Below are positions 25,777 through 34,842 of a DNA stretch of 43,523 nt, piece by piece. Both the position numbers and the translations under genes were made by a program. Each line of letters begins with the position of its first letter. Positions within the stretch are counted from its first letter, which is position 1. Source of the DNA: Dysgonamonadaceae bacterium (lineage in GTDB: Bacteria; Bacteroidota; Bacteroidia; Bacteroidales; Azobacteroidaceae); the NCBI GenBank assembly GCA_031253625.1, contig JAIRVZ010000013.1, positions 1 to 43,523 of the forward strand, read 5' to 3'. Under the pieces are notes generated by a model that was not told where the DNA came from, did no database searches, and was given only the letters and a program-made list of their open reading frames with translations.

Positions 25777-27069
25777 ATGAAAAACATTTGCATTCTCATT
25801 ATCTCTGCATTTATTTTATTCTCCTGTAAGCCCAAAGAAGATAAACAGGAGTTCGTTAAAATCGAAAACGGAATATTTACCATTGCCGGTAAACCGTATT
25901 ATTTCATTGGTACAAATTTTTGGTATGGAGCCATTCTCGGTTCCACCGGTGAAGGAGGTAATCGCGAACGTTTGCTTAAGGAACTCGATTTCTTGAAAGC
26001 AAACGGCATGGACAATCTCCGCATTTTGGTCGGTGCTGACGGTGAAAGCGGTACTCCTTTCAGAGTAGAACCAACATTGGTAAAAGCCCCCGGAGTATAC
26101 AACGATACCATTTTCGAAGGATTAGATTTTTTAATGGCCGAAATGGGAAAACGAAAAATGTATGCCGTTCTCTATTTGGGAAACAGTTGGGAATGGTCGG
26201 GAGGATATATGCAATATTTGGAGTGGACAGGTCACGGAGAGGCTCCTATTCCAGGTGTTGCAGGTTGGCCTGTATTTATGGAATATATCAAACAATTTCA
26301 TCAATGCGATTCATGCAAGCAGCTTTTCAAGCAATACACTTATGATGTAATTTCGCGCACCAACCGGTATACAGGTGTAAAATACACCGAAGATCCGGCA
26401 ATTATGTCGTGGCAAATTGCCAACGAACCACGTGCTTTCAGCAACGAAAACAAACCGGCTTATGAACAATGGTTGAAAGATATGGCCGCTTATATCAAAT
26501 CTTTGGCTCCGAATCAATTGGTTTCTACCGGTTCGGAAGGCAGTTGGGGTAGCGAAAACGATATGGAGTTATACAAAAGCATCCATTCCGATAGCAATAT
26601 AGATTATCTCACCATTCATATATGGCCTAAAAACTGGAGTTGGATAAATCCGGACAGTATTCCTCAATCTGTAGAAAGAGCCATTAAGTTTACAAACGAA
26701 TACATTCAAGAACACCTCGTTTTTGCCGAAAGTGTTCGTAAACCATTGGTTATCGAAGAATTCGGGTTCCCGCGAGATAATCATCAATACAATCTGCAAG
26801 ATCCGACAACAGCACGGGATAGATATTATGAATTCATTTTCAAGCAAATAGAAACATCTGCAAACGAGAGAGGACAATTAGCCGGATGTAATTTTTGGGC
26901 TTGGGGCGGTTTCGCTCGTCCGGCAGCAGATCATATTTTCTGGAAAAAAGGCGATGATTATATGGGCGATCCCGGTCAGGAAGAACAAGGGTTAAATGCT
27001 GTTTTCGATACCGATTCGACCATCGAATTGATTCGTACATTCAACGAAAGATTAAGGGATATAAAATAA
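25777..27069 (+). CDS. GH5 (subfamily 7-like) beta-mannanase, lipoprotein
   Basis: An endo-beta-1,4-mannanase of the kind shared by bacteria, fungi and plants. Lipobox LFSC (Cys 17) predicts a membrane-anchored enzyme. The barrel starts IAGKPYYFIGTNFWYG and continues with NLRILVGADG and LGNSWEWSGGYMQY, typical of GH5_7. Acid/base is E217 in QIANEPR; nucleophile is E328 in VIEEFGFPR. The 430-residue length suits a single catalytic domain without a binding module. The first codon follows the alpha-galactosidase stop by two bases, so translation is probably coupled. A repeat-rich gap of 193 bases follows. Confidence 0.93.
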   Translation: MKNICILIISAFILFSCKPKEDKQEFVKIENGIFTIAGKPYYFIGTNFWYGAILGSTGEGGNRERLLKELDFLKANGMDNLRILVGADGESGTPFRVEPTLVKAPGVYNDTIFEGLDFLMAEMGKRKMYAVLYLGNSWEWSGGYMQYLEWTGHGEAPIPGVAGWPVFMEYIKQFHQCDSCKQLFKQYTYDVISRTNRYTGVKYTEDPAIMSWQIANEPRAFSNENKPAYEQWLKDMAAYIKSLAPNQLVSTGSEGSWGSENDMELYKSIHSDSNIDYLTIHIWPKNWSWINPDSIPQSVERAIKFTNEYIQEHLVFAESVRKPLVIEEFGFPRDNHQYNLQDPTTARDRYYEFIFKQIETSANERGQLAGCNFWAWGGFARPAADHIFWKKGDDYMGDPGQEEQGLNAVFDTDSTIELIRTFNERLRDIK

Positions 27070-27082
27070 TTGTGCATTGCGC

Positions 27083-27209
27083 TATCCCCCTTTGGAGGGG
27101 GCAGGGGGGAGGATTTTGACAGCAAAACAAAATAATAAATATATTTCATCCTGTTGCTAAGTTAGTGAAATGACTTATATCCTCCCCCTACCCTCTCCAA
27201 AGGGGGATA
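27083..27209. repeat. Large inverted repeat of the CCCCCTTTGGAGGGGG family within the operon
   Basis: Left arm 27083-27114 begins TATCCCCCTTTGGAGGGGGC. Right arm 27178-27209 is its reverse complement with few differences, ending CCAAAGGGGGATA. Single arms of the same sequence occur inside the MITE-like copies at 17239-17270 and, diverged, at 11868-11895. The pair could form a 32-bp stem with a 63-base loop between two mannanase genes. Confidence 0.8.
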
Positions 27210-27262
27210 ACGAATACATGATTTCAGAAATTATTAATTTAAATAGAACTAAAAAATATACA

Positions 27263-28351
27263 ATGAAACAATTACTTTTTGCTGCATTATTAATTTTAGC
27301 AACTTCTTGCACATCAAAGAAAGAAGAAACGCAATCGCCTCTTGCAGATAAAAATGCGACCAAAGAAACAAAAGAATTACACCAACTGCTCCGCCAACGG
27401 TTAACAGAAGGAATCATGCTCGGACACCAAGATGCTTTGGCTTACGGCATCGGTTGGTATGGAGTTTCCGGAAAATCCGACATTAAAGAAGTTTCCGGAA
27501 GATATCCGGCGGTATTCGGTTGGGAATTAGGAGCTTTGGAACGCAACTCTCCATACAATCTCGATTCGGTTTATTTTTCCGATATGAAAAAGTATGCCAT
27601 ACAAGTGCACGAAATGGGAGGAATCAATACTTTCAGCTGGCATGCCGATAATATTGTTACCGGTGGCGACGCTTGGGATTGCAAACAAGATTCTGTCGTA
27701 AGAACTATCCTGCCCGGAGGAAGTAATCACGCTCAATTCTTGACATGGTTGGATATTGCAGCAGATTTCTTTTCCGATTTGAAAGACAAAGAAGGCAAGC
27801 CTATTCCAGTCTTATTCCGACCTTTCCACGAACACACCGGTAGTTGGTTTTGGTGGGGTGCCGAACAATGTACTCCTGAAGAATATATCCAGCTTTGGAA
27901 AATGACTTTCGATTATTTGACAGAAACAAAACAGATAAACAACCTGATTTGGACTTACTCTCCTGCCTCTGTTACTTCGGAAGAAAAATATGTAGAACGT
28001 TATCCCGGCAATGAATACGTCGATATGTTGGGATTCGATTCCTATTTGTATAGTACACCCGAAGCTTATATGGCAGAATTAGACACCAATCTGATAATTG
28101 TTACAGATTTGGCAAAAAGATGGGATAAAATCCCCACTCTTTCCGAAACCGGATTCGAAACAATTCCCGTAGAAAACTTTTTCACCGGAATTCTATGGCC
28201 GACAATATCCAAGTATGAAATCAGTTATTTCTTGCTTTGGAGAAATGCGATCAACCGTCCGGACCACTTTTATGCACCTTATCCGGGACATTCGTCTGCG
28301 GATGACTTTAATAAAATGGTGGCCGACAAACGATTGATAATGATTAATTAA
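27263..28351 (+). CDS. GH26 mannanase (mannobiose-releasing type), lipoprotein
   Basis: The second GH26 enzyme of the operon, 362 residues, with no extra domain. Lipobox ATSC (Cys 16) anchors it. Acid/base is E190 in FRPFHEHTGSWFWWG; nucleophile is E295 in TLSETGFE. GHQDALAYGIGWYG near the N-terminus matches the short Bacteroides GH26 enzymes, including the B. fragilis one that precedes the epimerase/phosphorylase genes and yields mannobiose. I infer the same role here. An in-frame start at 27170 lies inside the repeat arm and would add 31 residues before the signal peptide. The ATG at 27263 is preferred. Confidence 0.92.
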   Translation: MKQLLFAALLILATSCTSKKEETQSPLADKNATKETKELHQLLRQRLTEGIMLGHQDALAYGIGWYGVSGKSDIKEVSGRYPAVFGWELGALERNSPYNLDSVYFSDMKKYAIQVHEMGGINTFSWHADNIVTGGDAWDCKQDSVVRTILPGGSNHAQFLTWLDIAADFFSDLKDKEGKPIPVLFRPFHEHTGSWFWWGAEQCTPEEYIQLWKMTFDYLTETKQINNLIWTYSPASVTSEEKYVERYPGNEYVDMLGFDSYLYSTPEAYMAELDTNLIIVTDLAKRWDKIPTLSETGFETIPVENFFTGILWPTISKYEISYFLLWRNAINRPDHFYAPYPGHSSADDFNKMVADKRLIMIN

Positions 28352-28392
28352 ATTAGGATGTACGGTGTACGAAAAGAAGATATAAATTGAAT

Positions 28393-30723
28393 ATGAAAAA
28401 TTCAAATTTTAAATCCCACATTGCGTATCTTTGTGCCGTATACCTTTTCAGTATGGTTATGTTATTTACATCTTGTTTTCAAAAAGGGAAAAAAGTAATC
28501 TATTTAGACCCTTCTCAACCGGTCGAAAAACGAGTAGAAGACTTATTGAGCCGCATGACGCTTGAGGAAAAAGTGGGGCAAATGAACCAATTTGTCGGAC
28601 TTGATCACATGCGGACTGCCGAACAAACCATTTCGGAAGAAGAATTACACAACAATACTGCCAGCGGTTACTACCCGGGCGTTACTTCAAACGATGTTGC
28701 AGAATGGACAAAACAAGGTTTAGTCGGTTCTTTCTTACACGTCCCGACATTGAAAGAGGCGAATGAAATACAAGCTTTGGCTTTGCAAAGCCGGTTGAAA
28801 ATTCCTGTTATTTTCGGAATCGATGCCATTCATGGCAATGCGATTGCACCGGATAATACGGTTTATCCGACCAATATCAACCTCGCCTGCTCTTTCGATA
28901 CGCTCATGGTACATACAATTGCCCATCAAACCGCACGCGAAATGCGTTCCATGAATATGCACTGGACATTCAATCCGAATGTGGAAATTGCTCGCGATCC
29001 TCGTTGGGGACGAGTTGGTGAAACCTTCGGAGAAGATCCTTATTTGGTTAGCCTGCTTGGAGTTGCCTCTGTAAAAGGTTACCAAGGCAAATTGGGTAAA
29101 GATAATGTTATTGCCTGCGTGAAACATTTCGTAGCAGGGAGTGAATCTACAAATGGTGCAAATAGTGCACCTGCTGATTTTTCCGAACGAACATTGCGCG
29201 AAGTTTTCTTCCCTCCTTTCAAAACCGGAATCGACGCGGGTTCTTACTCCTTGATGATGGCTCACAATGAATTGAATGGTATTCCTTGTCACAGCAACCG
29301 GTGGCTGATGGAAGATATCGCCCGAAAAGAATGGGGATTCAAAGGATTTATTGTCAGCGACTGGATGGATATCGAACATCTTCACGACGTACACTTCACG
29401 GCAGAAAACATCAAAGAGGCTTTCTATCAATCCATCATGGCCGGAATGGATATGCACATGCACGGAATACTTTGGGACAAATATGTCTGCGAATTAGTAA
29501 AAGAAGGCAGGATTCCCGAATCAAGAATCGATGAATCCGTGCGGAAAATATTGAGTGCTAAGTTCATATTAAGCTTGTTTGAACAACCTTTTACCGACGA
29601 AAAGAAGACAATGAAAGTTCGTTTATGCTCCAAACATCGTCAAACAGCACTCGAATCTGCGCGTAACGGAATCGTTCTTTTGAAAAATGATGGATTACTT
29701 CCATTGGATGCATCCAAATATAAAAAGGTGATGGTAACCGGAATCAATGCCAATGATATGAATATTTTGGGAGACTGGTCGATTATACAACAAGAAGAAA
29801 ACGTAATCACAGTACTGAAAGGATTGAAAATGATTTCTCCCGAAACGCAGTTCGACTTTGTTGACCAAGGTTGGGATCCGCGAAATATGGATCCGGCCAA
29901 AGTAAAAGAAGCTGTCGACAAAGCTAAATCCGCTGATTTGAATATTGTTGTTGCCGGAGAATACATGATGAGATCTCGCTGGACAGAAAGAACCGACGGA
30001 GAAGATACCGATCGTTCCGACATCAATTTAGTAGGTCTACAACAAGAATTAATCGAAAAAGTATATGCCTCAGGAAAACCAACCATCGTTATTCTAATCA
30101 ACGGACGTCCTTTGGGTGTGGAATGGATAGCCGAAAACATTCCTGCCCTGATCGAAGCTTGGGCTCCCGGACAATCCGGAGGGCAGGCCATTGCTGAAAT
30201 CTTATATGGAAAGGTGAATCCTTCGGCAAAATTAGCCGTTACGATTCCTCGCAGTGTCGGGCAAATACAAATGATTTACAATCACAAGCCATCACAATAT
30301 TTCCATCCGTATGCTCTCACGCCAAGCACTCCGCTTTATCCGTTTGGCTATGGTTTGAGTTATACGAAATATAAATATGGAGATATAACGCTGAGCAAAA
30401 AAGAAATCGGTAAAAATGAAACGATCAAAGTAACTGTTCCTGTAACTAACACAGGTACTGTGGCAGGCACTGAAATCGTACAATTGTACATCCGCGACGA
30501 ATTTAGTTCCGTAACCCGGCCCGTTAAGGAACTCAAAGATTTTGCCCGAGTAAAATTGGCTCCCGGAAAAACAAAAATTGTAGAAATGACAATTACTCCC
30601 GACAAATTGGCTTTCTACGACCAACAAATGAAATGGATAGTAGAACCCGGAACATTTAAAATCATGGTAGGTTCTTCTTCCAAAGATGAAGATTTAAAAA
30701 CAGCAATATTAACAGTCAAATAG
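28393..30723 (+). CDS. GH3 beta-glucosidase-like exo-glycosidase, lipoprotein
   Basis: Removes terminal beta-linked sugar, probably glucose, from oligosaccharides. In this operon that would be Glc from glucomanno- or cello-oligosaccharides. Signal peptide with lipobox FTSC. The GH3 N-terminal barrel (about 55-375) carries nucleophile D323 in FIVSDWMDIEHL, with WTFNPNVEIARDPRWGR and KHFVAGSES. The GH3 C-terminal alpha/beta sandwich (about 415-645) includes NGIVLLKNDGLLPL. A fibronectin-III-like domain ends the protein (about 680-770). At 776 residues it is the usual BglX-like size. The ATG at 28393 is chosen over an in-frame TTG at 28387. A xylosidase or mannosidase activity cannot be excluded. 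Confidence 0.92.
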   Translation: MKNSNFKSHIAYLCAVYLFSMVMLFTSCFQKGKKVIYLDPSQPVEKRVEDLLSRMTLEEKVGQMNQFVGLDHMRTAEQTISEEELHNNTASGYYPGVTSNDVAEWTKQGLVGSFLHVPTLKEANEIQALALQSRLKIPVIFGIDAIHGNAIAPDNTVYPTNINLACSFDTLMVHTIAHQTAREMRSMNMHWTFNPNVEIARDPRWGRVGETFGEDPYLVSLLGVASVKGYQGKLGKDNVIACVKHFVAGSESTNGANSAPADFSERTLREVFFPPFKTGIDAGSYSLMMAHNELNGIPCHSNRWLMEDIARKEWGFKGFIVSDWMDIEHLHDVHFTAENIKEAFYQSIMAGMDMHMHGILWDKYVCELVKEGRIPESRIDESVRKILSAKFILSLFEQPFTDEKKTMKVRLCSKHRQTALESARNGIVLLKNDGLLPLDASKYKKVMVTGINANDMNILGDWSIIQQEENVITVLKGLKMISPETQFDFVDQGWDPRNMDPAKVKEAVDKAKSADLNIVVAGEYMMRSRWTERTDGEDTDRSDINLVGLQQELIEKVYASGKPTIVILINGRPLGVEWIAENIPALIEAWAPGQSGGQAIAEILYGKVNPSAKLAVTIPRSVGQIQMIYNHKPSQYFHPYALTPSTPLYPFGYGLSYTKYKYGDITLSKKEIGKNETIKVTVPVTNTGTVAGTEIVQLYIRDEFSSVTRPVKELKDFARVKLAPGKTKIVEMTITPDKLAFYDQQMKWIVEPGTFKIMVGSSSKDEDLKTAILTVK

Positions 30724-30747
30724 GAGTATTGTATACTCAAAAAAATT

Positions 30748-31923
30748 ATGGACAATTATAAAAAACAAATCATCAAACTGCTTGAGCGACACGAAGTGTT
30801 GTTGTCTAAGCCAAACGTAGCAAAAGAAAAAAAATACAACGGAATATACCGTCGCTACGAAAATCCGATTCTTACAGCGGCACATACTCCTGTATTTTGG
30901 CGTTATGACCTCGACCCCGAAACCAATCCGTTTCTGATGGAACGCATCGGAATGAATGGGGCATTCAACTCCGGAGCAATCAAATGGAACGGCAAGTATG
31001 TATTGGTCGTGCGAGTGGAAGGCGACGACCGGAAATCTTTCTTCGCGATAGCCGAAAGTCCCAACGGAATAGACAACTTCCGCTTTTGGGATTATCCTAT
31101 TACGCTACCCGATGTAAAAGATCCTGAAACCAATGTGTATGATATGCGTCTTACCGCTCATGAAGACGGTTGGATTTATGGTGTATTTTGTGCAGAACGC
31201 AAAGACCCGAATGCGCCTGCAGGCGATTTGTCTTCCGCTACTGCATCAGCAGGAATTGTCCGCACCAAAGATTTGAAAAACTGGGAACGTCTGCCTGATT
31301 TGATTTCCAAAAGTCAACAACGCAATGTCGTACTTCATCCCGAATTTGTGAACGGAAAATATGCCCTTTACACACGTCCACAAGATGGATTTATTGATGC
31401 CGGAAGTGGTGGCGGTATTGGTTGGGCATTGATCGACGATATGACAAAAGCCGTTGTGAAAGAAGAAAAAATCATCAACTTCCGTAAATATCATACGATT
31501 AAAGAAGTGAAAAACGGTGAAGGCCCCCACCCTATTAAAACCGACAAAGGTTGGTTGCATTTAGCTCACGGTGTGCGTGGTTGTGCCGCAGGATTGCGCT
31601 ATGTACTTTATCTATACATGACCGATTTGGAAGATCCGACAAAAATTATTGCCGAACCGGCCGGACATTTTATGGCTCCAAAAGGTGACGAACGTATAGG
31701 CGACGTATCTAACGTGTTATTTTCAAACGGTTGGATTGCCGACGAAGACGGAACTGTTTACATCTATTATGCTTCATCCGACACACGCATGCACGTAGCG
31801 ACTTCCACTATCGACCAATTGGTTGATTATTGTTTCAATACGCCTGCCGATGGATTCCGTTCACTCACATCGGTACAAGCTATTAATAAATTGGTAGAGA
31901 AAAATTTGAAAATGATTAAATAA
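30748..31923 (+). CDS. GH130 4-O-beta-D-mannosyl-D-glucose phosphorylase
   Basis: A cytoplasmic inverting phosphorylase that splits Man-beta-1,4-Glc with phosphate to alpha-mannose-1-phosphate and glucose. There is no signal peptide. The five-bladed propeller family signature includes [40 protein letters not shown] and catalytic D132 in [32 protein letters not shown] is the phosphate/sugar pocket. Length (391) and these motifs fit the GH130_1 mannosylglucose phosphorylase group rather than the GH130_2 mannobiose phosphorylases. It stands directly before the symporter and the 2-epimerase, the partner that makes its substrate. Confidence 0.93.
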   Translation: MDNYKKQIIKLLERHEVLLSKPNVAKEKKYNGIYRRYENPILTAAHTPVFWRYDLDPETNPFLMERIGMNGAFNSGAIKWNGKYVLVVRVEGDDRKSFFAIAESPNGIDNFRFWDYPITLPDVKDPETNVYDMRLTAHEDGWIYGVFCAERKDPNAPAGDLSSATASAGIVRTKDLKNWERLPDLISKSQQRNVVLHPEFVNGKYALYTRPQDGFIDAGSGGGIGWALIDDMTKAVVKEEKIINFRKYHTIKEVKNGEGPHPIKTDKGWLHLAHGVRGCAAGLRYVLYLYMTDLEDPTKIIAEPAGHFMAPKGDERIGDVSNVLFSNGWIADEDGTVYIYYASSDTRMHVATSTIDQLVDYCFNTPADGFRSLTSVQAINKLVEKNLKMIK

Positions 31924-31932
31924 TAAACAAAT

Positions 31933-31962
31933 TGTAGAGACGTAGCGTGCTACGTCTCTACA
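31933..31962. repeat. Perfect 14-bp hairpin repeat before the symporter gene
   Basis: TGTAGAGACGTAGC (31933-31946), two bases, GCTACGTCTCTACA (31949-31962). The last base is the A of an in-frame ATG at 31962, and a GTG inside the loop at 31947 would open a longer frame. It could fold in the mRNA between the phosphorylase and symporter genes. Confidence 0.8.
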
Positions 31963-31979
31963 TGAAAAACACAAACATT

Positions 31980-33404
31980 ATGCAAACAATAAAATTAAAA
32001 GAAAAAATCGGATACGGTTTTGGAGATATGGCATCTTCCATGTTTTGGAAAATCTTTGGTATGTATTTGCTGTTCTTTTACACCGATGTCTTTGGTATTA
32101 CTGCCGCAGCAGCCGGAACGATGTTCCTGATTGCACGTCTTTGGGATTCATTTTTCGACCTATTTGTAGGCCTTGTTGCCGACCGCACTAAAACCCGTTG
32201 GGGACGTTACCGCCCGTATTTACTCTGGTTTGCCATTCCATTCGCTGTAATGGGTGCTTTCACATTTTTTGTGCCGGGATTCGGAGAAGTCGGTAAATTG
32301 GTTTATGCCTACATCACCTTTTCGTTGATGATGATTGTCTATTCCATGATCAATGTTCCGTATGCTTCATTGTTGGGCGTTATGTCTTCCGATCCGAAAG
32401 AACGTAATGTGTTATCTTCTTATCGTATGTCTTTCGCATTCATCGGTAGTTTCATCACTTTCATGTTGCTACAACCATTAATTAACAAATATGCAGGCGC
32501 TTTTGATTCCACGGCACTTTCTGTACCCGGAAAAATCAGCACATCTCCTATAGGTTGGGTAATGGGTGTCGCCACTATCGGTGCCATTTGCTCGATACTT
32601 TTCTTTATCTGTTTCCTTTGGACACGCGAGCGCGTGGAAGCCGTGAATGAAACCGAAAATGAAAAAGCCTCTGTTAAACAGGATTTAAAAAATCTTTGGC
32701 ACAATGCTCCTTGGTGGATTTTAGTGGGAACCGGTTTGGCTGCTTTGCTGTTCAATGCCGTGCGCGACGGTGTAGCTATCTACTATTTCCGTGATTACGT
32801 GAAAGTGCTATACGAGATGCCCGGCACAGGTTGGGATATGACTACAATTTATTTCCTGACAGGACAAGCTGCTAACTTAGTAGGGGTAATCGTAGCCCCG
32901 GCCATTTCAGCTAAATACGGGAAAAAACGCACCTATATGATTGCCATAGGGATTGCCGGTATTTTGAGTGCGATATTCTTTTATATTCCTAATCAAATAC
33001 ATTGGATACTCTTAATGCAAGCTTTGATTTCTCTTTGTGCAGGTTATGTGTTGCCTTTGCTTTGGAGTATGTTTGCCGATATTGTAGACGATCAGGAAGT
33101 AAAAACCAATCGCAGGGCCTCCGGATTGATTTTCTCTTCTTCATCTATGTCGCAAAAACTAGGTTGGGCTGTCGGAGCATTTTTGACCGGTTGGGTTTTA
33201 GCAATGTTCAATTACAACCCGGAACTCGCCAAGTTGGGATTGGAACAAAGTGCACAAACCATTTTTGGTCAACGCATGATGATCAGTTTGTTGCCGGCCG
33301 TTTGCTGTATAATCGCATTCTTTGGTATGATGTTCTATCCGCTCACCGATAAGCGAGTTAAGGAAAATGCCGAAGAATTGGAACAACGCAGGCAAAATAA
33401 ATAG
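31980..33404 (+). CDS. GPH-type sugar:cation symporter
   Basis: An inner-membrane importer of the glycoside-pentoside-hexuronide (MelB-like) family, about 475 residues with about 12 membrane helices. The start KLKEKIGYGFGDMASSMFWK is the family signature, followed by ADRTKTRWGRYRPYLLW in loop 2-3 and the later VDDQEVKTNRRASGLIFSSSSMSQK. In this operon the cargo is most likely beta-1,4-mannobiose (or mannosyl-glucose), as for the equivalent B. fragilis gene. Starts at 31947 (GTG) and 31962 (ATG) lie in or at the edge of the hairpin repeat. The ATG at 31980 begins the conserved part and is preferred. Confidence 0.92.
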   Translation: MQTIKLKEKIGYGFGDMASSMFWKIFGMYLLFFYTDVFGITAAAAGTMFLIARLWDSFFDLFVGLVADRTKTRWGRYRPYLLWFAIPFAVMGAFTFFVPGFGEVGKLVYAYITFSLMMIVYSMINVPYASLLGVMSSDPKERNVLSSYRMSFAFIGSFITFMLLQPLINKYAGAFDSTALSVPGKISTSPIGWVMGVATIGAICSILFFICFLWTRERVEAVNETENEKASVKQDLKNLWHNAPWWILVGTGLAALLFNAVRDGVAIYYFRDYVKVLYEMPGTGWDMTTIYFLTGQAANLVGVIVAPAISAKYGKKRTYMIAIGIAGILSAIFFYIPNQIHWILLMQALISLCAGYVLPLLWSMFADIVDDQEVKTNRRASGLIFSSSSMSQKLGWAVGAFLTGWVLAMFNYNPELAKLGLEQSAQTIFGQRMMISLLPAVCCIIAFFGMMFYPLTDKRVKENAEELEQRRQNK

Positions 33405-33413
33405 TTTTATAAA

Positions 33414-33534
33414 GAACGCAGATGACGCGGATAATGCGGTTTTACGCGGATTTTTTATTTATAGATAAAAATGTATAGCAAATTTATACATTTATTATCT
33501 GCGTAAATCCGCGTTATCTGCGTCATCCGCGTTC
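33414..33534. repeat. 121-base imperfect palindrome (GCGTCATCCGCG family)
   Basis: Arms of 38 bases, 33414-33451 (GAACGCAGATGACGCGGATA...) and 33497-33534 (ending GCGTCATCCGCGTTC), differ at about five places when paired. A small inner palindrome ATGTATA/TATACAT sits in the loop. It ends six bases before the epimerase ATG. Confidence 0.8.
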
Positions 33535-33540
33535 TAAATT

Positions 33541-34731
33541 ATGAAATATATGAATTTGAAAAACGAAACAAAACTCGAATTAACCACTAATATCCTCCCT
33601 TATTGGATTAACAATATGCAGGATAATGAAAACGGTGGATTTTATGGGAGAATCGATGGAAACAATATAGTCCACAAAAATGCAAATAAGGGCGGAATCT
33701 TAAACGCCCGCATTTTATGGACCTTCTCCTCCGCTTATCGCCTTTTGGGCAATCCGGAATATCTATTCATGGCTGAAAGAGCCTTCCAATATCTTACCAC
33801 ATTTTTTATTGATAAAAAAAACGGTGGTATTTTTTGGGAATTAGATTATAAAGGAAAGCCTGTAAACACAAAAAAACAGACTTATTTACAAGGGTTTGCC
33901 TTATATGGTTTTTCCGAATTTTATCGTGCTACCGGCAATCCGGAGGCATTGGAATTATCCAAAAAACTTTTCCAATTAATAGAAAAACATTGCTACGACC
34001 CTGTTCACGGAGGATATTTCGAGGCATTCACATCCGATTGGCAACCCATTGAAGATATGCGGTTAAGCAAAAAAGATGCCAACGAAAAGAAAACAATGAA
34101 CACGCACTTGCACATTTTGGAACCTTACACAAACTTGATACGAATATGGGAAGATGACGAATTAAAAAGTGCTCAAAGAAATCTAATCGGAATTTTTGCC
34201 AACCAAATATTAGACAAACAAACATATCATTTAAACTTGTTTTTTGATGAGAAATGGAATTGCAAATCGACAGATATTTCCTACGGACACGATATTGAGG
34301 CATCGTGGCTCCTCTTTGAGGCAGCAGAAGTGTTAGGCGACGAAATATTGATTGACAAAATCAAATGCTTATCCATTAAAGTTGCAGATGCCGCTCTCGA
34401 AGGCCTACAACCCGACGGTAGCCTAATTTACGAAACTCATGAAGGCCACCTCGTAACAGACCGCCATTGGTGGGTACAAGCCGAAACTGTTGTCGGATTG
34501 GTCTACGCATGGCAAAATTCAGGAAACGAACAATATCTCGAAAAAGCGGAAAAGTGCTGGAGATACATTCAACAACACATCATCGACAAAAACAATGGCG
34601 AATGGTTTTGGAGTATTGATAGTAACGGAAAGCCAAACCACGAAGACGACAAAGCAGGATTCTGGAAATGTCCGTATCACAACGGAAGAATGTGTTTTGA
34701 ACTGTTTTGCAACAAATTTCTCACTCGTTAA
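33541..34731 (+). CDS. Mannobiose/cellobiose 2-epimerase
   Basis: Cytoplasmic (alpha/alpha)6-barrel epimerase of the AGE superfamily. It inverts C2 of the reducing sugar, turning beta-1,4-mannobiose into Man-Glc, the substrate of the GH130 phosphorylase. Motifs of cellobiose 2-epimerases are all present: NTHLHILEPYTNL (H189, H191), YGHDIEASWLL (H250), HWWVQAETVVG and WKCPYHNGRMC (H380). The histidines correspond in spacing to the catalytic/essential ones of that family. The length, 396, is typical, and there is no signal peptide. A second in-frame ATG is at 33550. Last gene of the operon; no obvious intrinsic terminator follows. Confidence 0.93.
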   Translation: MKYMNLKNETKLELTTNILPYWINNMQDNENGGFYGRIDGNNIVHKNANKGGILNARILWTFSSAYRLLGNPEYLFMAERAFQYLTTFFIDKKNGGIFWELDYKGKPVNTKKQTYLQGFALYGFSEFYRATGNPEALELSKKLFQLIEKHCYDPVHGGYFEAFTSDWQPIEDMRLSKKDANEKKTMNTHLHILEPYTNLIRIWEDDELKSAQRNLIGIFANQILDKQTYHLNLFFDEKWNCKSTDISYGHDIEASWLLFEAAEVLGDEILIDKIKCLSIKVADAALEGLQPDGSLIYETHEGHLVTDRHWWVQAETVVGLVYAWQNSGNEQYLEKAEKCWRYIQQHIIDKNNGEWFWSIDSNGKPNHEDDKAGFWKCPYHNGRMCFELFCNKFLTR

Positions 34732-34783
34732 AGTAGATTTAGGAAAGATTTAGGAAGGATTAATCATTTTTAACTCCGAAATA

Positions 34784-34815
34784 CTTTCAACTGAAATTTA
34801 ACATTTCTACTTTTG
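34784..34815 (+). promoter_or_regulatory. Predicted promoter of the bat operon
   Basis: TACTTTTG (34808-34815) matches the -7 box. CTTT at 34784-34787 lies 20 bases upstream as a weak -33. The moxR ATG at 34843 is 27 bases downstream, which excludes the longer frame from 34813. Confidence 0.5.
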
Positions 34816-34842
34816 TGGGGAAATTTCAGAAAACAAAAAAAT

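Noticed and set aside
27170..27262. Upstream start of the second GH26 gene
   Set aside because: The added residues are translated from the CCCCCTTTGGAGGGGG repeat arm and would bury the lipoprotein signal peptide.
34813..34842. Upstream start of moxR
   Set aside because: Lies at the predicted -7 box, so it is not in the transcript. The family N-terminus begins at 34843.
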